Source: UBA10438 sp044238605 (GTDB lineage: Bacteria; Bacteroidota; Ignavibacteria; Kapaibacteriales; Kapaibacteriaceae). Taken from it: a DNA stretch of 64,000 nt. Of the stretch, positions 23,656 to 33,026 are shown piece after piece. The notes under the pieces are model-generated. The model was not told the origin of the DNA and made no database searches. It saw nothing but the letters and a program-made list of their open reading frames with translations. A program made the translations under genes and the position numbers. The DNA is taken from NCBI GenBank assembly GCA_044238605.1, contig JBIICY010000006.1, forward strand, positions 1 through 64,000. Reading direction: 5' to 3'. Positions within the stretch are counted from its first letter, which is position 1; each line of letters starts with the position of its first letter.

Positions 23656-26130
23656 ATGCTGCTACCTATTTCTCGCTCCGCGTTTGTCAGCTTGCTTTGT
23701 ATAGCACTTGTATTGGTTTCCCATAGTGCAGCTTCACAGACGAGGAAGTTGAACGTCGAGCAGATGCTGAATAGCGGGTCGATGGGGACCGAGTTTTGGA
23801 TCGCCATCCCGCCGAATGAGTTAAACCCTTACCCCGTAGAGCAGCTAGACATCTATCTAGCATCTGCGGTAGATACTGACGTAGAGATCTACGACGCGGG
23901 AAATGACAAGACCATTCGCCGAACACTGAAAGCAAACGAGGTACGAACGCTTACAGATGCCAAGCAAGAAACCAACTGGACATGGGAAGTACGTGAACCC
24001 GAGCAAGTGATCACCAAAGGCATTCGAATCCGATCAACACATCCCATCTCGGTGTTTGTACTTAACTCAAAGACAGCATCGACTGACGGCTACATGGCCC
24101 TGCCAACCAGCTCATGGGATAAGGAGTACATCGCTGCGTCGTACTATGACTTTAACGAATTCAAGAAATGGCCAGGGGGCTTTCTGGTCGTAGCTAAAGA
24201 ACCTACGGACGTCACCATTCTACTACGCGGAACAGGAAAAGACGCCGGCAAAACCCTCATGGGGCGCAGCATCGGAGAGAAAATCACTGTTTCAATGGAC
24301 GCTGGGGATGTATACATGGTTCTTGGCAACGCGCAAACACGCGGTGAGTTCGATCTTACTGGAACGAGCATTGTCGCTACAAAACCGGTGGGTGTGATAG
24401 GCTGCCACATGCGCACTACCATGCCGAACCTTCTCGTTAACGGCAATGGACGCAATCATTTAGTCGAAATGCTGCCCCCTGTCTCAGCTTGGGATACGCT
24501 CTATCAGACAATTGACCTACAGCGAGAAAGTAGAAACAACCAGGGTAAGGGCGATGTGTTTCGCGTGATCGCTAAAGAAGCTAACACTCGCTGGACGCTT
24601 AGCTACTATGACAAAACAAGCAAGAAACTGCTTGGAAAAGGCGGTGGTCTTCTAATGAATGCTGGAGAATTTACAGATCTGACGCAATCCGGATCACCCA
24701 CAACAATTACACACGGATATTCGGTTTGGACTGCAGACAAACCAATTCTCGTGATGCAATACTCGTGCTCCAGCTCATGGGACGGAGATCAACAGCTTGA
24801 CCCCTTCATGATTGTTGTGCCAGCCCATCGCAACCAGACATCAAGCAGCATGTTTCAAGTGTCGACGTCTTCGAAGTTCACACAGCATAGACTTCATCTT
24901 CTGGTCAGTACCGACAGCACAGACCCTAAACTCACAGACAATCTGAAATCATTAACGCTCAATGGTGTTCCCGTGTGGAATCACCCAGATGCGCAGGGCT
25001 CGAAAGTACTGGACAACAAAATGCCCGGAGGGGGCTATTGGACATCAATCACGTTGCCGGCAGGTACAAAAGCACATGTCCTAAACAGCAACGGCAAGGT
25101 CATGTTTAGTGGCTATGCGTATGGTTACGGCAGTATCGATGCCTATGGTTGGAGTATCACCGGAGCTCAGCTGAGCCCTCGAATAGTCCCCAAAGACACG
25201 CTGCACCCTGTTCTTACACGACTGCCACAGACTTCATGCACGAGACGCACATACCGCGCTACCGAGGAGCGCAACATTCCAAATCCTCCACGCGCTACTC
25301 CGCATGTAACAGACCAGGTAGATCGGGGAATCAAGGAGATACGGCTGTTGAGCTCATCGCAAATCAACCTTCGTCTCGAACTCGGACCAGATTCAGCAAC
25401 TGCCTTTGCTAACCTGCCAAAGAACTTCACATTCAGTGTTTCTGTGATCGACACGACAAAAGCAGCATACGGAGATATTCAGGTGTGGGACGCAAACAAC
25501 AACGGGTGGGCGGACTGGTTTGCATATGTTCCAGGAACGCGCGTCGATACCTTAAAGCCTGTTATCGAAGCGAAGTCAAACGTTGGGGTCCTGTGGGACT
25601 TTGAGATCCGGGACAACACGAATGTTCCCGATCCACCACCGTTCTGTCCAGACTCGGTCACTCAGGTTGATGCCGGATTGAAGAGTGTCCAATTCGACTC
25701 CCTCAACATGCGAATGATTCGCCCCTTGCAGAGAGTGTTTCCGGCAGGGACCTACACATCGAGCATGACGTTTGAGGTAATCGATATCACAAAGGCCGGA
25801 TGGGGCTGTGTAACCGTATTCGATAATGCCGGCAATTCCCGAAACTTCTGTCAGCAATACAACCCTTGTACATCTGTAGAGGATCACGATCAGCAGCAGC
25901 AGCCTACTGCCATGTCATACGCAGAAGGCCGACTGACCGTCAATGCATCATCCCTTGCCTCAGCGTCTATAGTGCGGATCTATTCCGTTGACGGCCGCCT
26001 CGTTTCTACACAAGACCTGGCGGCACATTCAATACTGCATGTGCCGCTCGAGCTAACGCGTGGTGCGTACATGGCGGTACACGACACCCACGGCAACCTG
26101 CGCTCAACCATCAGCTTTGTCAGCCCATGA
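23656..26130 (+). CDS. Secreted IgGFc-binding-like protein with T9SS-like tail (paralogue 1)
   Basis: 824 residues. Signal peptide to about residue 28. Residues ~38-510 resemble the IgGFc-binding N-terminal region: GTEFWIAIPPNELNPYP, VFVLNSKTASTDGYMALP, FDLTGTSIVATKPVGVIGCH, NHLVEMLPPVSAWD and VMQYSCSSSWDGD. Two tandem ~95-residue Ig-like modules with RNIPNPPRATP and NVPDPPPFCPDSVTQVD follow, then a ~70-residue tail (RIYSVDGRLVSTQDL, RGAYMAV) like a T9SS sorting domain without a YPNP start. The next gene overlaps by 4 nt. Related domains in animals bind mucins and IgG-Fc-binding proteins; a host or glycan target here is inference. Surface adhesion or matrix structure is plausible. Confidence 0.8.
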   Translation: MLLPISRSAFVSLLCIALVLVSHSAASQTRKLNVEQMLNSGSMGTEFWIAIPPNELNPYPVEQLDIYLASAVDTDVEIYDAGNDKTIRRTLKANEVRTLTDAKQETNWTWEVREPEQVITKGIRIRSTHPISVFVLNSKTASTDGYMALPTSSWDKEYIAASYYDFNEFKKWPGGFLVVAKEPTDVTILLRGTGKDAGKTLMGRSIGEKITVSMDAGDVYMVLGNAQTRGEFDLTGTSIVATKPVGVIGCHMRTTMPNLLVNGNGRNHLVEMLPPVSAWDTLYQTIDLQRESRNNQGKGDVFRVIAKEANTRWTLSYYDKTSKKLLGKGGGLLMNAGEFTDLTQSGSPTTITHGYSVWTADKPILVMQYSCSSSWDGDQQLDPFMIVVPAHRNQTSSSMFQVSTSSKFTQHRLHLLVSTDSTDPKLTDNLKSLTLNGVPVWNHPDAQGSKVLDNKMPGGGYWTSITLPAGTKAHVLNSNGKVMFSGYAYGYGSIDAYGWSITGAQLSPRIVPKDTLHPVLTRLPQTSCTRRTYRATEERNIPNPPRATPHVTDQVDRGIKEIRLLSSSQINLRLELGPDSATAFANLPKNFTFSVSVIDTTKAAYGDIQVWDANNNGWADWFAYVPGTRVDTLKPVIEAKSNVGVLWDFEIRDNTNVPDPPPFCPDSVTQVDAGLKSVQFDSLNMRMIRPLQRVFPAGTYTSSMTFEVIDITKAGWGCVTVFDNAGNSRNFCQQYNPCTSVEDHDQQQQPTAMSYAEGRLTVNASSLASASIVRIYSVDGRLVSTQDLAAHSILHVPLELTRGAYMAVHDTHGNLRSTISFVSP

Positions 26131-27839
26131 TTCGTCTGATCGCAACGGCTCTGCTACTTCTGTCGGCCTACAGCGTTGGCGCAATTGCACAAGCCCCCTC
26201 CAGCTTCGGTACGGAGTTCATGATTGCCATTCCGCCGAATGACGCACAGTCATACCCTGTGGTGGCATTGCAGATCATGATCGCCTCGCCGTTCGACGCA
26301 ACGGTGCAGATCTTCGATTATGAACGGGGCTCGCAGCGGACGCGCAAGGTGCTTGCAGGAACAACGCTACTGCTCTCCAACGAGCGCGGTGAGACATCGT
26401 GGGCGTGGGAGGTCTGGGAGCCCGATGTTGCACTGCGCAAGGGAGTGCGGATATCCTCCGACCAGCCAATTGCTGTATGGGTGCTGAACTCAAAAGTGGT
26501 ATCGTCCGACGGATACATGGCCTTGCCGATCCAGCAGTGGGGACGTGAGTACAGGGTTATGTCGTATTACGACTTCAACGAGGCCCGCCCCTGGGCAGGG
26601 GGCTTCCTGATTGTCGCCAGCGAACAGACTTCCGTACGAATCAAACTGCAAGGCTCCGATGTGGGAGCAGAGACGTCTGGTGGGAAGCGCATCGGCGACG
26701 AGTATACGGTGCTGCTTCAGGAAGGCGACGTCTACATGGTAACAGGCGATGCCACCACAAGAGGCGGGTTTGATTTGTCCGGCACGCATATCACAGCCGA
26801 CAGGCCAATCGGTGTGTTTGGATTTCACCAGCGCACCACAATGCCGAATCTGCTGATCGAAGGCAACGGCAGAAACCACCTCGTGGAAATGCTTCCACCA
26901 GTACCCGCTTACGGCACCAGCTTTACAACGCTTGAGTTTAACCGCGTCCGGAGCAATGGAATTGGGAGTGGGGATGTGTTCCGACTTGTGGCCTCGGAGA
27001 ATAACACGCGATGGTCGTGCAGCTATTTCGACGTCCGTACCGGCGCCCTCCTCGGCAACCAAGGGGGCTTACTGCCCCGCGCAGGAGACGTCGCAGACAT
27101 TTCACAGACACAGCAGCCAACAGCCCTAGTGCAGGGTCTGGCATTGTGGGAGTCAGACAAGCCGGTGGCCCTGATGCAGTATTCGTGCTCCAGCACGTTT
27201 GATGGCGACAGCAATCTGGACCCCATGATGATCAGCATAAGTCCAGATAACACAATGACTTCCAAAGTCACAGCGGTCATGGCTCAGTCGCAGCAGTTTC
27301 AAACACATCATGTGTCTGTCGTAGTACGGACATCCCGAGCAGACCCCGAGTACGCGGCGAATCTTGCATCTATCCGCCTAAACGGCTCTCAGTTGCCTGT
27401 TCGGCATGTTGCCAACGACGTGCACGTGGCAACTGTAATGCTGCAGAATGAGCAAACGGGAAGCGTTGTTATCCAGGCCGCCCCCAATGTTGCAATCAGC
27501 GGCACAGTCTACGGCAACAGCCTTGTTGATGCCTACGGTTGGGCCATGGCTGGGGGGAGCCCCCAGAGACAGACGAGCGCAGCCGATGAACAATCAACCA
27601 GCAGCAGTGTCCGAACGTGGCACGACGATGCCAACTATATGCTGCACATAGACTTACAGAATTCCCCAGCATACACAACCGTACATCTTTACGACATTCA
27701 GGGGACGTGCCTAGCAACAGCAACCGGGGCAAGTCAACAGTTGACACTTACCACAGCCCAGCTTACCGCAGGAGCCTACCTTATCAGGGTTGTAGATGCT
27801 GCCGGCGCAAGCCTCGCAACAACGTTGATAATCCGCTAG
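26127..27839 (+). CDS. Secreted IgGFc-binding-like protein with T9SS-like tail (paralogue 2)
   Basis: 570 residues; the ATG overlaps the previous stop (ATGA). Signal peptide ending near AIAQ, then the same core as its neighbours: GTEFMIAIPPNDAQSYP, VWVLNSKVVSSDGYMALP, FDLSGTHITADRPIGVFGFH, NHLVEMLPPVPAYG and LMQYSCSSTFDGD. It lacks the Ig-like modules and passes through a Ser/Thr-rich linker (about residue 485) to a short T9SS-like tail (VHLYDIQGTCLAT, AGAYLIRVV). Its codon use looks more GC-rich than the two paralogues, suggesting an older divergence or a different history. Confidence 0.8.
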   Translation: MIRLIATALLLLSAYSVGAIAQAPSSFGTEFMIAIPPNDAQSYPVVALQIMIASPFDATVQIFDYERGSQRTRKVLAGTTLLLSNERGETSWAWEVWEPDVALRKGVRISSDQPIAVWVLNSKVVSSDGYMALPIQQWGREYRVMSYYDFNEARPWAGGFLIVASEQTSVRIKLQGSDVGAETSGGKRIGDEYTVLLQEGDVYMVTGDATTRGGFDLSGTHITADRPIGVFGFHQRTTMPNLLIEGNGRNHLVEMLPPVPAYGTSFTTLEFNRVRSNGIGSGDVFRLVASENNTRWSCSYFDVRTGALLGNQGGLLPRAGDVADISQTQQPTALVQGLALWESDKPVALMQYSCSSTFDGDSNLDPMMISISPDNTMTSKVTAVMAQSQQFQTHHVSVVVRTSRADPEYAANLASIRLNGSQLPVRHVANDVHVATVMLQNEQTGSVVIQAAPNVAISGTVYGNSLVDAYGWAMAGGSPQRQTSAADEQSTSSSVRTWHDDANYMLHIDLQNSPAYTTVHLYDIQGTCLATATGASQQLTLTTAQLTAGAYLIRVVDAAGASLATTLIIR

Positions 27840-27988
27840 CCCCCTCAAAAAAACTGCCTCAAACGGGTGCCTTCATACGAAGATTTTGGTTATCATAGTG
27901 ACCATGGGCGAGGTATAGGCTTTCTACGGTCTAGGCCAGCGCCCTACTTACGTCGCAAACAAAACTCTTTTAGATGTTTGGAGGCCTC

Positions 27989-30900
27989 ATGTATCAGCGA
28001 TACGCATCGCGAATTGCAGTAATTGCTACGCTCATCCTCGTAGCATTCTATTCTGCATCTGCCCAAAAACGGAAGATCCCTTCTGTTGAGCATATGCTTA
28101 ACACCGGCTCGCAAGGCACGGAGTTCTGGATCGCCATTCCACCGAATGAGATCAACCCATACCCCGTAGACGAGCTGGAAATCTATGTTGCATCGGCCTT
28201 CGATACAGATATCGAAGTGTTTGATGCCGCAGGAGACAAGAAGTATCGCCGTACGCTGAAGTCGTACGAAGTGCGTACGCTCTCAGACTCTAAGGGCGAA
28301 ACAAACTGGACATGGGAGCTTCGCGAGCCGGAGCAAGTAGTGCGCAAGGGCGTCCGCATCACTGCGAAGAAGCCGATCTCTGTGTACGTGCTGAATTCAA
28401 AATCAGCTACTTCTGATGGATACATGGCAATCCCGGTTAATGGCTGGGGCACCGAATACATGTGCACATCGTACTACGATTTCCGTGAGTTCGACAACTG
28501 GGCAGGGGGCTTTGTAATCATTGCCCGCGAACAGTGTCAGGTAGACGTACTCCTACGTGGTACAGGCAAAGAGTCGGCTACAACAGCGCTTGGAAAGAAG
28601 ATCGGAGAACGTTTCACACTCACCATGGATGAAGGTGATGTGTACATGATCCACGGCGACGGACAAACACGCGGAGAGTTCGACCTTTCGGGTTCAATCG
28701 TAAAGGCAACGGCTCCTATCGGATTTATTTCGTTCCACATGCGTTCTACGATGCCAAACTTGCTCGTAAATGGCAACGGCCGAAACCACCTGGTTGAAAT
28801 GACTCCTCCCGTTACAACATGGGGTAAACGTTACGTTACCGTTGAACTCCAGCGTGAGAACCGTAACAACCAAGGCAAGGGCGACGTCTTCCGCGTATTT
28901 GCCAAGGAAGGTGGAACCACATGGACGATGACGTACTACGACAAGGTCTCGAAGAAGATCCTTGGCAGAGGGGGCGGACTTCTCCAAAACGATGGTGAGT
29001 TTACAGATCTTACTCAGACAGGTGCACCAACAACAATCACACACGGCTACTCAGTATGGACTGCGAACAAGCCGATCTTCGTGATGCAGTATTCATGTTC
29101 GCAGTCATGGGATGGAGACCCAATCCTTGACCCGTTCATGATCAACGTTACACCGGAAGAGCAGTTCCTCACTTCAACGATCTTCCAGTTCCCAACCGCA
29201 GCAAAGTTTACAAAGCACCGTCTCAACCTGATCATCAAGACAGACACAAGCGACCCGAACTATATCGACAATCTTAAGTCACTTGAGATCGACGACATCC
29301 CAGTTTGGAAGCACCCACAAGCTCAGTCGCCAACGCTCCTCTTCACGAAGATGCCGAATGGTTTGCACTGGACCACACTTGACTTCGGTAACGAACCAAA
29401 GGCTCACAAGATTAAGAGCAACGGTCTTGTAAGCTTTGGTGGCTACATCTACGGCTTCGGCTTCGTAGATGCGTATGGCTGGCCTGCAGCTGCTGGATTT
29501 AAGCCAACAACATCTGTCGACACCATGCCCCCTGTTATCAAGGGCGATTCACTTTGCGGTGACTATACCTTTACAGCAACTGAGCTTCGCAACATTCCTG
29601 ATCCACCACTGCCTGTTCCACGGGATACAGACCAAGTCGAAACAGGTATCGCTCTGATCGATACACTCGAAGGGGCAAACAGCTACAACTACAAGCTCGA
29701 ACTTGTTACAGATCAGATCTTCCCTCAGACTCCGTCGTTCAAGAAGTTTGAATACAAGTGGACGGTTATCGACAAGAGCAAGGACGCGTACTGCGTGTAC
29801 TTTGTAGCCGACTGGGCGGGCAACATCACGCTCGACACATGTCGCTACTTTGCAGACAAGCTTGTGTTTAGTCCAGCCCCACTCAGCTTTGGTAAGATTC
29901 GATTGGGGTCGAACAAGGCGCTCGTGTTAACGATCACCAACAACTCCGATGCGCAAGTCAAGCTTACAGAAGCAAAGATCAAGGCCGGTACGTACTTCAC
30001 TGTTACGAACGGCAGTGTTCCGCCAGTAGTAACTATCCCAGGCCGCGGCAAGCACGAGATCACCATCCAGTACAACGGAACACGTGAAACAACAGACGTG
30101 CTCAAGGACTGGGATAAGGATACGCTTGTTGTTAAGACTGAGTGCGGTGAATTCAAGCATCCGCTCACAGGTGTTGCAGCTATCCCACGCATCAAGGTCA
30201 AGGACTTCGACGCCGGTACACGCTCACTGAACGAGAAGTATTGCGCTGCTATCACGATTGAGAACCCAGGTTCCGACACACTCGTTGTAACATCGCTCAC
30301 AGGCTATCAGGGCACAAACTTCTCGCTCTCAACACCATTTACTCCGGCACTTCCAATCATCGTACTGCCAAAGCAGACGGTTGAACTCAAGGATGTATGC
30401 TTCCAGAGCGCGAACATCACAGACGACAACATCAATGTTACGTTCAGCAACAATGGTGACGGTCCAGACTCAGTGTCAAACTGGCGCGGTAATACACAGA
30501 CGCCAGGTCCTGGCATCATCGGTTATGACTGGGGTGCACGCCGCGTTAACACGCTGCATACTGCAAATGCGCGCGTATTCAACACAGGAAACCAGAAGCT
30601 CACACTCAACAATGTGACTTTCGCCGATGGCTCGAAGTTCTGGCCTGCTGGTTCAGATGACAACAACTTCGTCTTCAAGATCGGCAGCATCATCAAGAAT
30701 GGGGCTCCTGTTCCAACAGCAGATCTTTCTGGTGACACTGTTGACGTAGAAGTGTTCTTCCGCCCTGCCACAGATAACCAGCCATATCTGGTAGACATCA
30801 AGCCAGTATGGTCGGACAAGCAGGAAGATCGCACAGCAAAGCTTGCAGGCGAAGGCATCATTCCTCGGATTAACTCGCTGCCAGTGAACCTTACGTGCGC

Positions 30901-32332
30901 GGAAACTCCTGAAATCGTTAAGGAAGGTACAAGAGACATTACAATCACCAACGGCGGCACAATGCCACTGACGGTAACGTCTATCCAGCTTCAGGGTACA
31001 GTACCTCCAGGCTATCGCATTGTGACTGCTCCGGCCACACCGCTTACAGTTGCGGCAAACGGTGGTGCTGCAGTTATCACACTTGGTTACACGCGTCCTG
31101 CAGGTGAGACAAACGGATCGAGTGTAACGCTCGAGATCGTACACGATGCAACACCAGGCACGGGTAAGGATGCAACAACACTCACTCCTGTTGGTCCACA
31201 CACGCAGGTTCTAACAGTTGGCCAGTGCGGTACGCCAGACTTTAGCGTAACAAACTGGAATGCTGGTAACGCTCGCGTTGGATGTGATCTGCCAGTAGGC
31301 ACATTTGACATCAAGTACGAAGAAGCCAATAACACATCTGACCCGATCGAGATCAACTCCATCACAGAAGGTGGTGCGGATCAGGCAAACTTTGAAATCA
31401 TCGGATACCTCGATAACGGTGGTCAGCCAGTGGCTCTCCCGCTTGTTATTGCAAAGGGTCAGACATTCAAGGCTCAGGTTCGCTTTACACCAGACGCTGT
31501 GCGCGCATTTAGTGCTCAGTACACTGTTGCTGGATTTGTGCGCGGCAATTCAACGCCTATCGCACCGAAGACAGTAAACGTTTCTGGTGTTGGATACACA
31601 ATCCCAATGACGTTTAACCTTACCAACGACCTCAACGGCGCAAGCCGTGAGCCAGGTAAGAATGTTTCGTTCGCTGTAGACGGTCAGTGTGCCGACTGGA
31701 CAAATGCCGACCTGAAGTCGATCACTGCAACAGTGATCTACAACCCGAAAGCAATCTCGTACAATGCCGGTTCGGTTCGTACTGCTGCCTCGATGAATGG
31801 CTGGAACATTGCTGATCCAACCGTTACAACCGTAAGCGCCACACAGGCTCGCATGACGTTCACAGCAACGGGTACAAACCGCATCAGCGCAAATGGTCCG
31901 CTCTTTACGTTCGAAGCACAGCTTCTGCTGGCCGATGACTTCAAGAGCAAGCAGGATCTCGAAGTTCTCTTCCCAACGCTACCATGCTTGATCCCATCAA
32001 CCACGGGTACCGGTACAGAGATCTTCAACTGCGCACTTACACGCCGCGTTGTCGAAGTTTCAAAGGGCACAACATCGATCAAGCCAATCAACCCGAACCC
32101 AGTAACAACTGGTACAGCCCGTGTTGAGTTTGGTGTTGGTCTTGCAGCTCCGGTAACCATCGACCTCGTAAATGCGCAGGGCCAGGTTGTTCGCACATTC
32201 GTAAACAACACCATGGAAGTTGGCACGTACGACATGACGTTCAGCACTGAAGGTCTTGCCCAGGGCACATACTTCCTGCGGATGCGCAGTGCCGACAAGC
32301 ACCTCTCACAGCAAGTGGTAATCGGCAACTAA
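27989..32332 (+). CDS. Large secreted IgGFc-binding-like protein with choice-of-anchor repeats, cohesin-like domain and T9SS tail (paralogue 3)
   Basis: 1,447 residues. The ATG at 27989 is chosen because GGAGG sits four bases upstream; an ATG at 27974 would precede that site. Signal peptide to about residue 25; IgGFc-binding-like core to about 505; one Ig-like module (RNIPDPPLPVP); about five abnormal-spindle/choice-of-anchor-D type modules between ~630 and ~1200 (for example FSPAPLSFGKIRLGSNKALV and the IPRI... starts); a cohesin-like domain (~1205-1370, PMTFNLTNDLNGASREPG); and a canonical T9SS tail (INPNPVTTGTARVEF, GTYFLRM). A clear terminator follows. Codon use is markedly biased (ACA, AAG, CTC), suggesting high expression. 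Likely a major surface or extracellular structural protein; function inferred. Confidence 0.85.
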   Translation: MYQRYASRIAVIATLILVAFYSASAQKRKIPSVEHMLNTGSQGTEFWIAIPPNEINPYPVDELEIYVASAFDTDIEVFDAAGDKKYRRTLKSYEVRTLSDSKGETNWTWELREPEQVVRKGVRITAKKPISVYVLNSKSATSDGYMAIPVNGWGTEYMCTSYYDFREFDNWAGGFVIIAREQCQVDVLLRGTGKESATTALGKKIGERFTLTMDEGDVYMIHGDGQTRGEFDLSGSIVKATAPIGFISFHMRSTMPNLLVNGNGRNHLVEMTPPVTTWGKRYVTVELQRENRNNQGKGDVFRVFAKEGGTTWTMTYYDKVSKKILGRGGGLLQNDGEFTDLTQTGAPTTITHGYSVWTANKPIFVMQYSCSQSWDGDPILDPFMINVTPEEQFLTSTIFQFPTAAKFTKHRLNLIIKTDTSDPNYIDNLKSLEIDDIPVWKHPQAQSPTLLFTKMPNGLHWTTLDFGNEPKAHKIKSNGLVSFGGYIYGFGFVDAYGWPAAAGFKPTTSVDTMPPVIKGDSLCGDYTFTATELRNIPDPPLPVPRDTDQVETGIALIDTLEGANSYNYKLELVTDQIFPQTPSFKKFEYKWTVIDKSKDAYCVYFVADWAGNITLDTCRYFADKLVFSPAPLSFGKIRLGSNKALVLTITNNSDAQVKLTEAKIKAGTYFTVTNGSVPPVVTIPGRGKHEITIQYNGTRETTDVLKDWDKDTLVVKTECGEFKHPLTGVAAIPRIKVKDFDAGTRSLNEKYCAAITIENPGSDTLVVTSLTGYQGTNFSLSTPFTPALPIIVLPKQTVELKDVCFQSANITDDNINVTFSNNGDGPDSVSNWRGNTQTPGPGIIGYDWGARRVNTLHTANARVFNTGNQKLTLNNVTFADGSKFWPAGSDDNNFVFKIGSIIKNGAPVPTADLSGDTVDVEVFFRPATDNQPYLVDIKPVWSDKQEDRTAKLAGEGIIPRINSLPVNLTCAETPEIVKEGTRDITITNGGTMPLTVTSIQLQGTVPPGYRIVTAPATPLTVAANGGAAVITLGYTRPAGETNGSSVTLEIVHDATPGTGKDATTLTPVGPHTQVLTVGQCGTPDFSVTNWNAGNARVGCDLPVGTFDIKYEEANNTSDPIEINSITEGGADQANFEIIGYLDNGGQPVALPLVIAKGQTFKAQVRFTPDAVRAFSAQYTVAGFVRGNSTPIAPKTVNVSGVGYTIPMTFNLTNDLNGASREPGKNVSFAVDGQCADWTNADLKSITATVIYNPKAISYNAGSVRTAASMNGWNIADPTVTTVSATQARMTFTATGTNRISANGPLFTFEAQLLLADDFKSKQDLEVLFPTLPCLIPSTTGTGTEIFNCALTRRVVEVSKGTTSIKPINPNPVTTGTARVEFGVGLAAPVTIDLVNAQGQVVRTFVNNTMEVGTYDMTFSTEGLAQGTYFLRMRSADKHLSQQVVIGN

Positions 32333-32360
32333 GACCACTACGTAGCACAGATTCTCTTCA

Positions 32361-32392
32361 ACGGCAGCCCGGAAACGGGCTGCCGTTTCTAT
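32361..32392 (+). terminator. Intrinsic terminator after the large IgGFc-binding-like gene
   Basis: A perfect 10-bp stem ACGGCAGCCC (32361-32370) with GGGCTGCCGT (32377-32386), loop of six, followed by TTCTATTTC. Confidence 0.75.
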
Positions 32393-32443
32393 TTCTGGCA
32401 CAGTTGTTGGTGCACTGTTTTTTGATTACTTTTACGACTGTTC

Positions 32444-32965
32444 GTGAATTCCTACATAAACGATATCGCTTCTTTTGCATCGCGTCTGCTTCTTGTAGCT
32501 GCCGTACTGGTGTATTCCTACGCCACAGCAAGCGCTGATAACGCGAAAAAGTCGGTCGCCGGCAAGCAGCAGAAGTCCGTTGCGTCTCCTGTGCTGCCTA
32601 TGGCAAGTGGCACGGTCTATGCGTCTGTAAAAGCAGTTGCAAGCCGCACAAAGGCGCTGGCGAAGACATCAGGCAAAGTGAACGCTGGGAATGATTCAAC
32701 AGGGCGTGACAATCGAATTCTCTTTGCACGGACCTCCGGTGACGTGTTTACCTCACGTATCGAGTTGGCAACCGAAGAGCCCCTTATCGAAATTGGCATT
32801 TATAACATGCTCGGCAAGCGCGTGATGGACGTTTACAAGGGGGCTTCTGGGCGTGGACAGCAGGAGTTTACACAGAGCTTGGCCGAACTTCCGGATGGGG
32901 TGTACATCTGCATTCTGCAGGGCGACAACTTCCGCAAGGCTGAAAAGTTCTATTTCCGTCGCTAA
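32444..32965 (+). CDS. Short secreted protein with T9SS-like C-terminal domain
   Basis: 173 residues, beginning at a GTG (no in-frame ATG before the hydrophobic stretch). A signal-like N-terminus (LLLVAAVLVYSYATASA) is followed by ~70 residues rich in Lys, Ser, Ala and Val, then a tail with IGIYNMLGKRVMDVY and LPDGVYICIL, the core of a T9SS sorting domain. So it is mostly tail plus basic linker. It stands between two terminators as its own transcript. Possibly a small surface-attached protein; role unknown. Confidence 0.7.
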   Translation: MNSYINDIASFASRLLLVAAVLVYSYATASADNAKKSVAGKQQKSVASPVLPMASGTVYASVKAVASRTKALAKTSGKVNAGNDSTGRDNRILFARTSGDVFTSRIELATEEPLIEIGIYNMLGKRVMDVYKGASGRGQQEFTQSLAELPDGVYICILQGDNFRKAEKFYFRR

Positions 32966-32988
32966 GCAAACAATTGCATGAAATCTAA

Positions 32989-33016
32989 GAGCCGCCTTGA
33001 GCGGCTCGTTTTTTTT
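32989..33016 (+). terminator. Intrinsic terminator
   Basis: GAGCCGC (32989-32995), loop CTTGA, GCGGCTC (33001-33007), then G and eight T. It ends the short T9SS gene and lies only 11 bp before the next start codon, so the following gene must have readthrough or an unusual promoter. Confidence 0.9.
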
Positions 33017-33026
33017 CGAGGTACCT

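Noticed and set aside
27840..27988. Small RNA or terminator upstream of the largest IgGFc-like gene
   Set aside because: Only a short imperfect GGGCG/CGCCC pairing over a long loop (about 27905-27943) is visible; no T-run or conserved structure supports a call.
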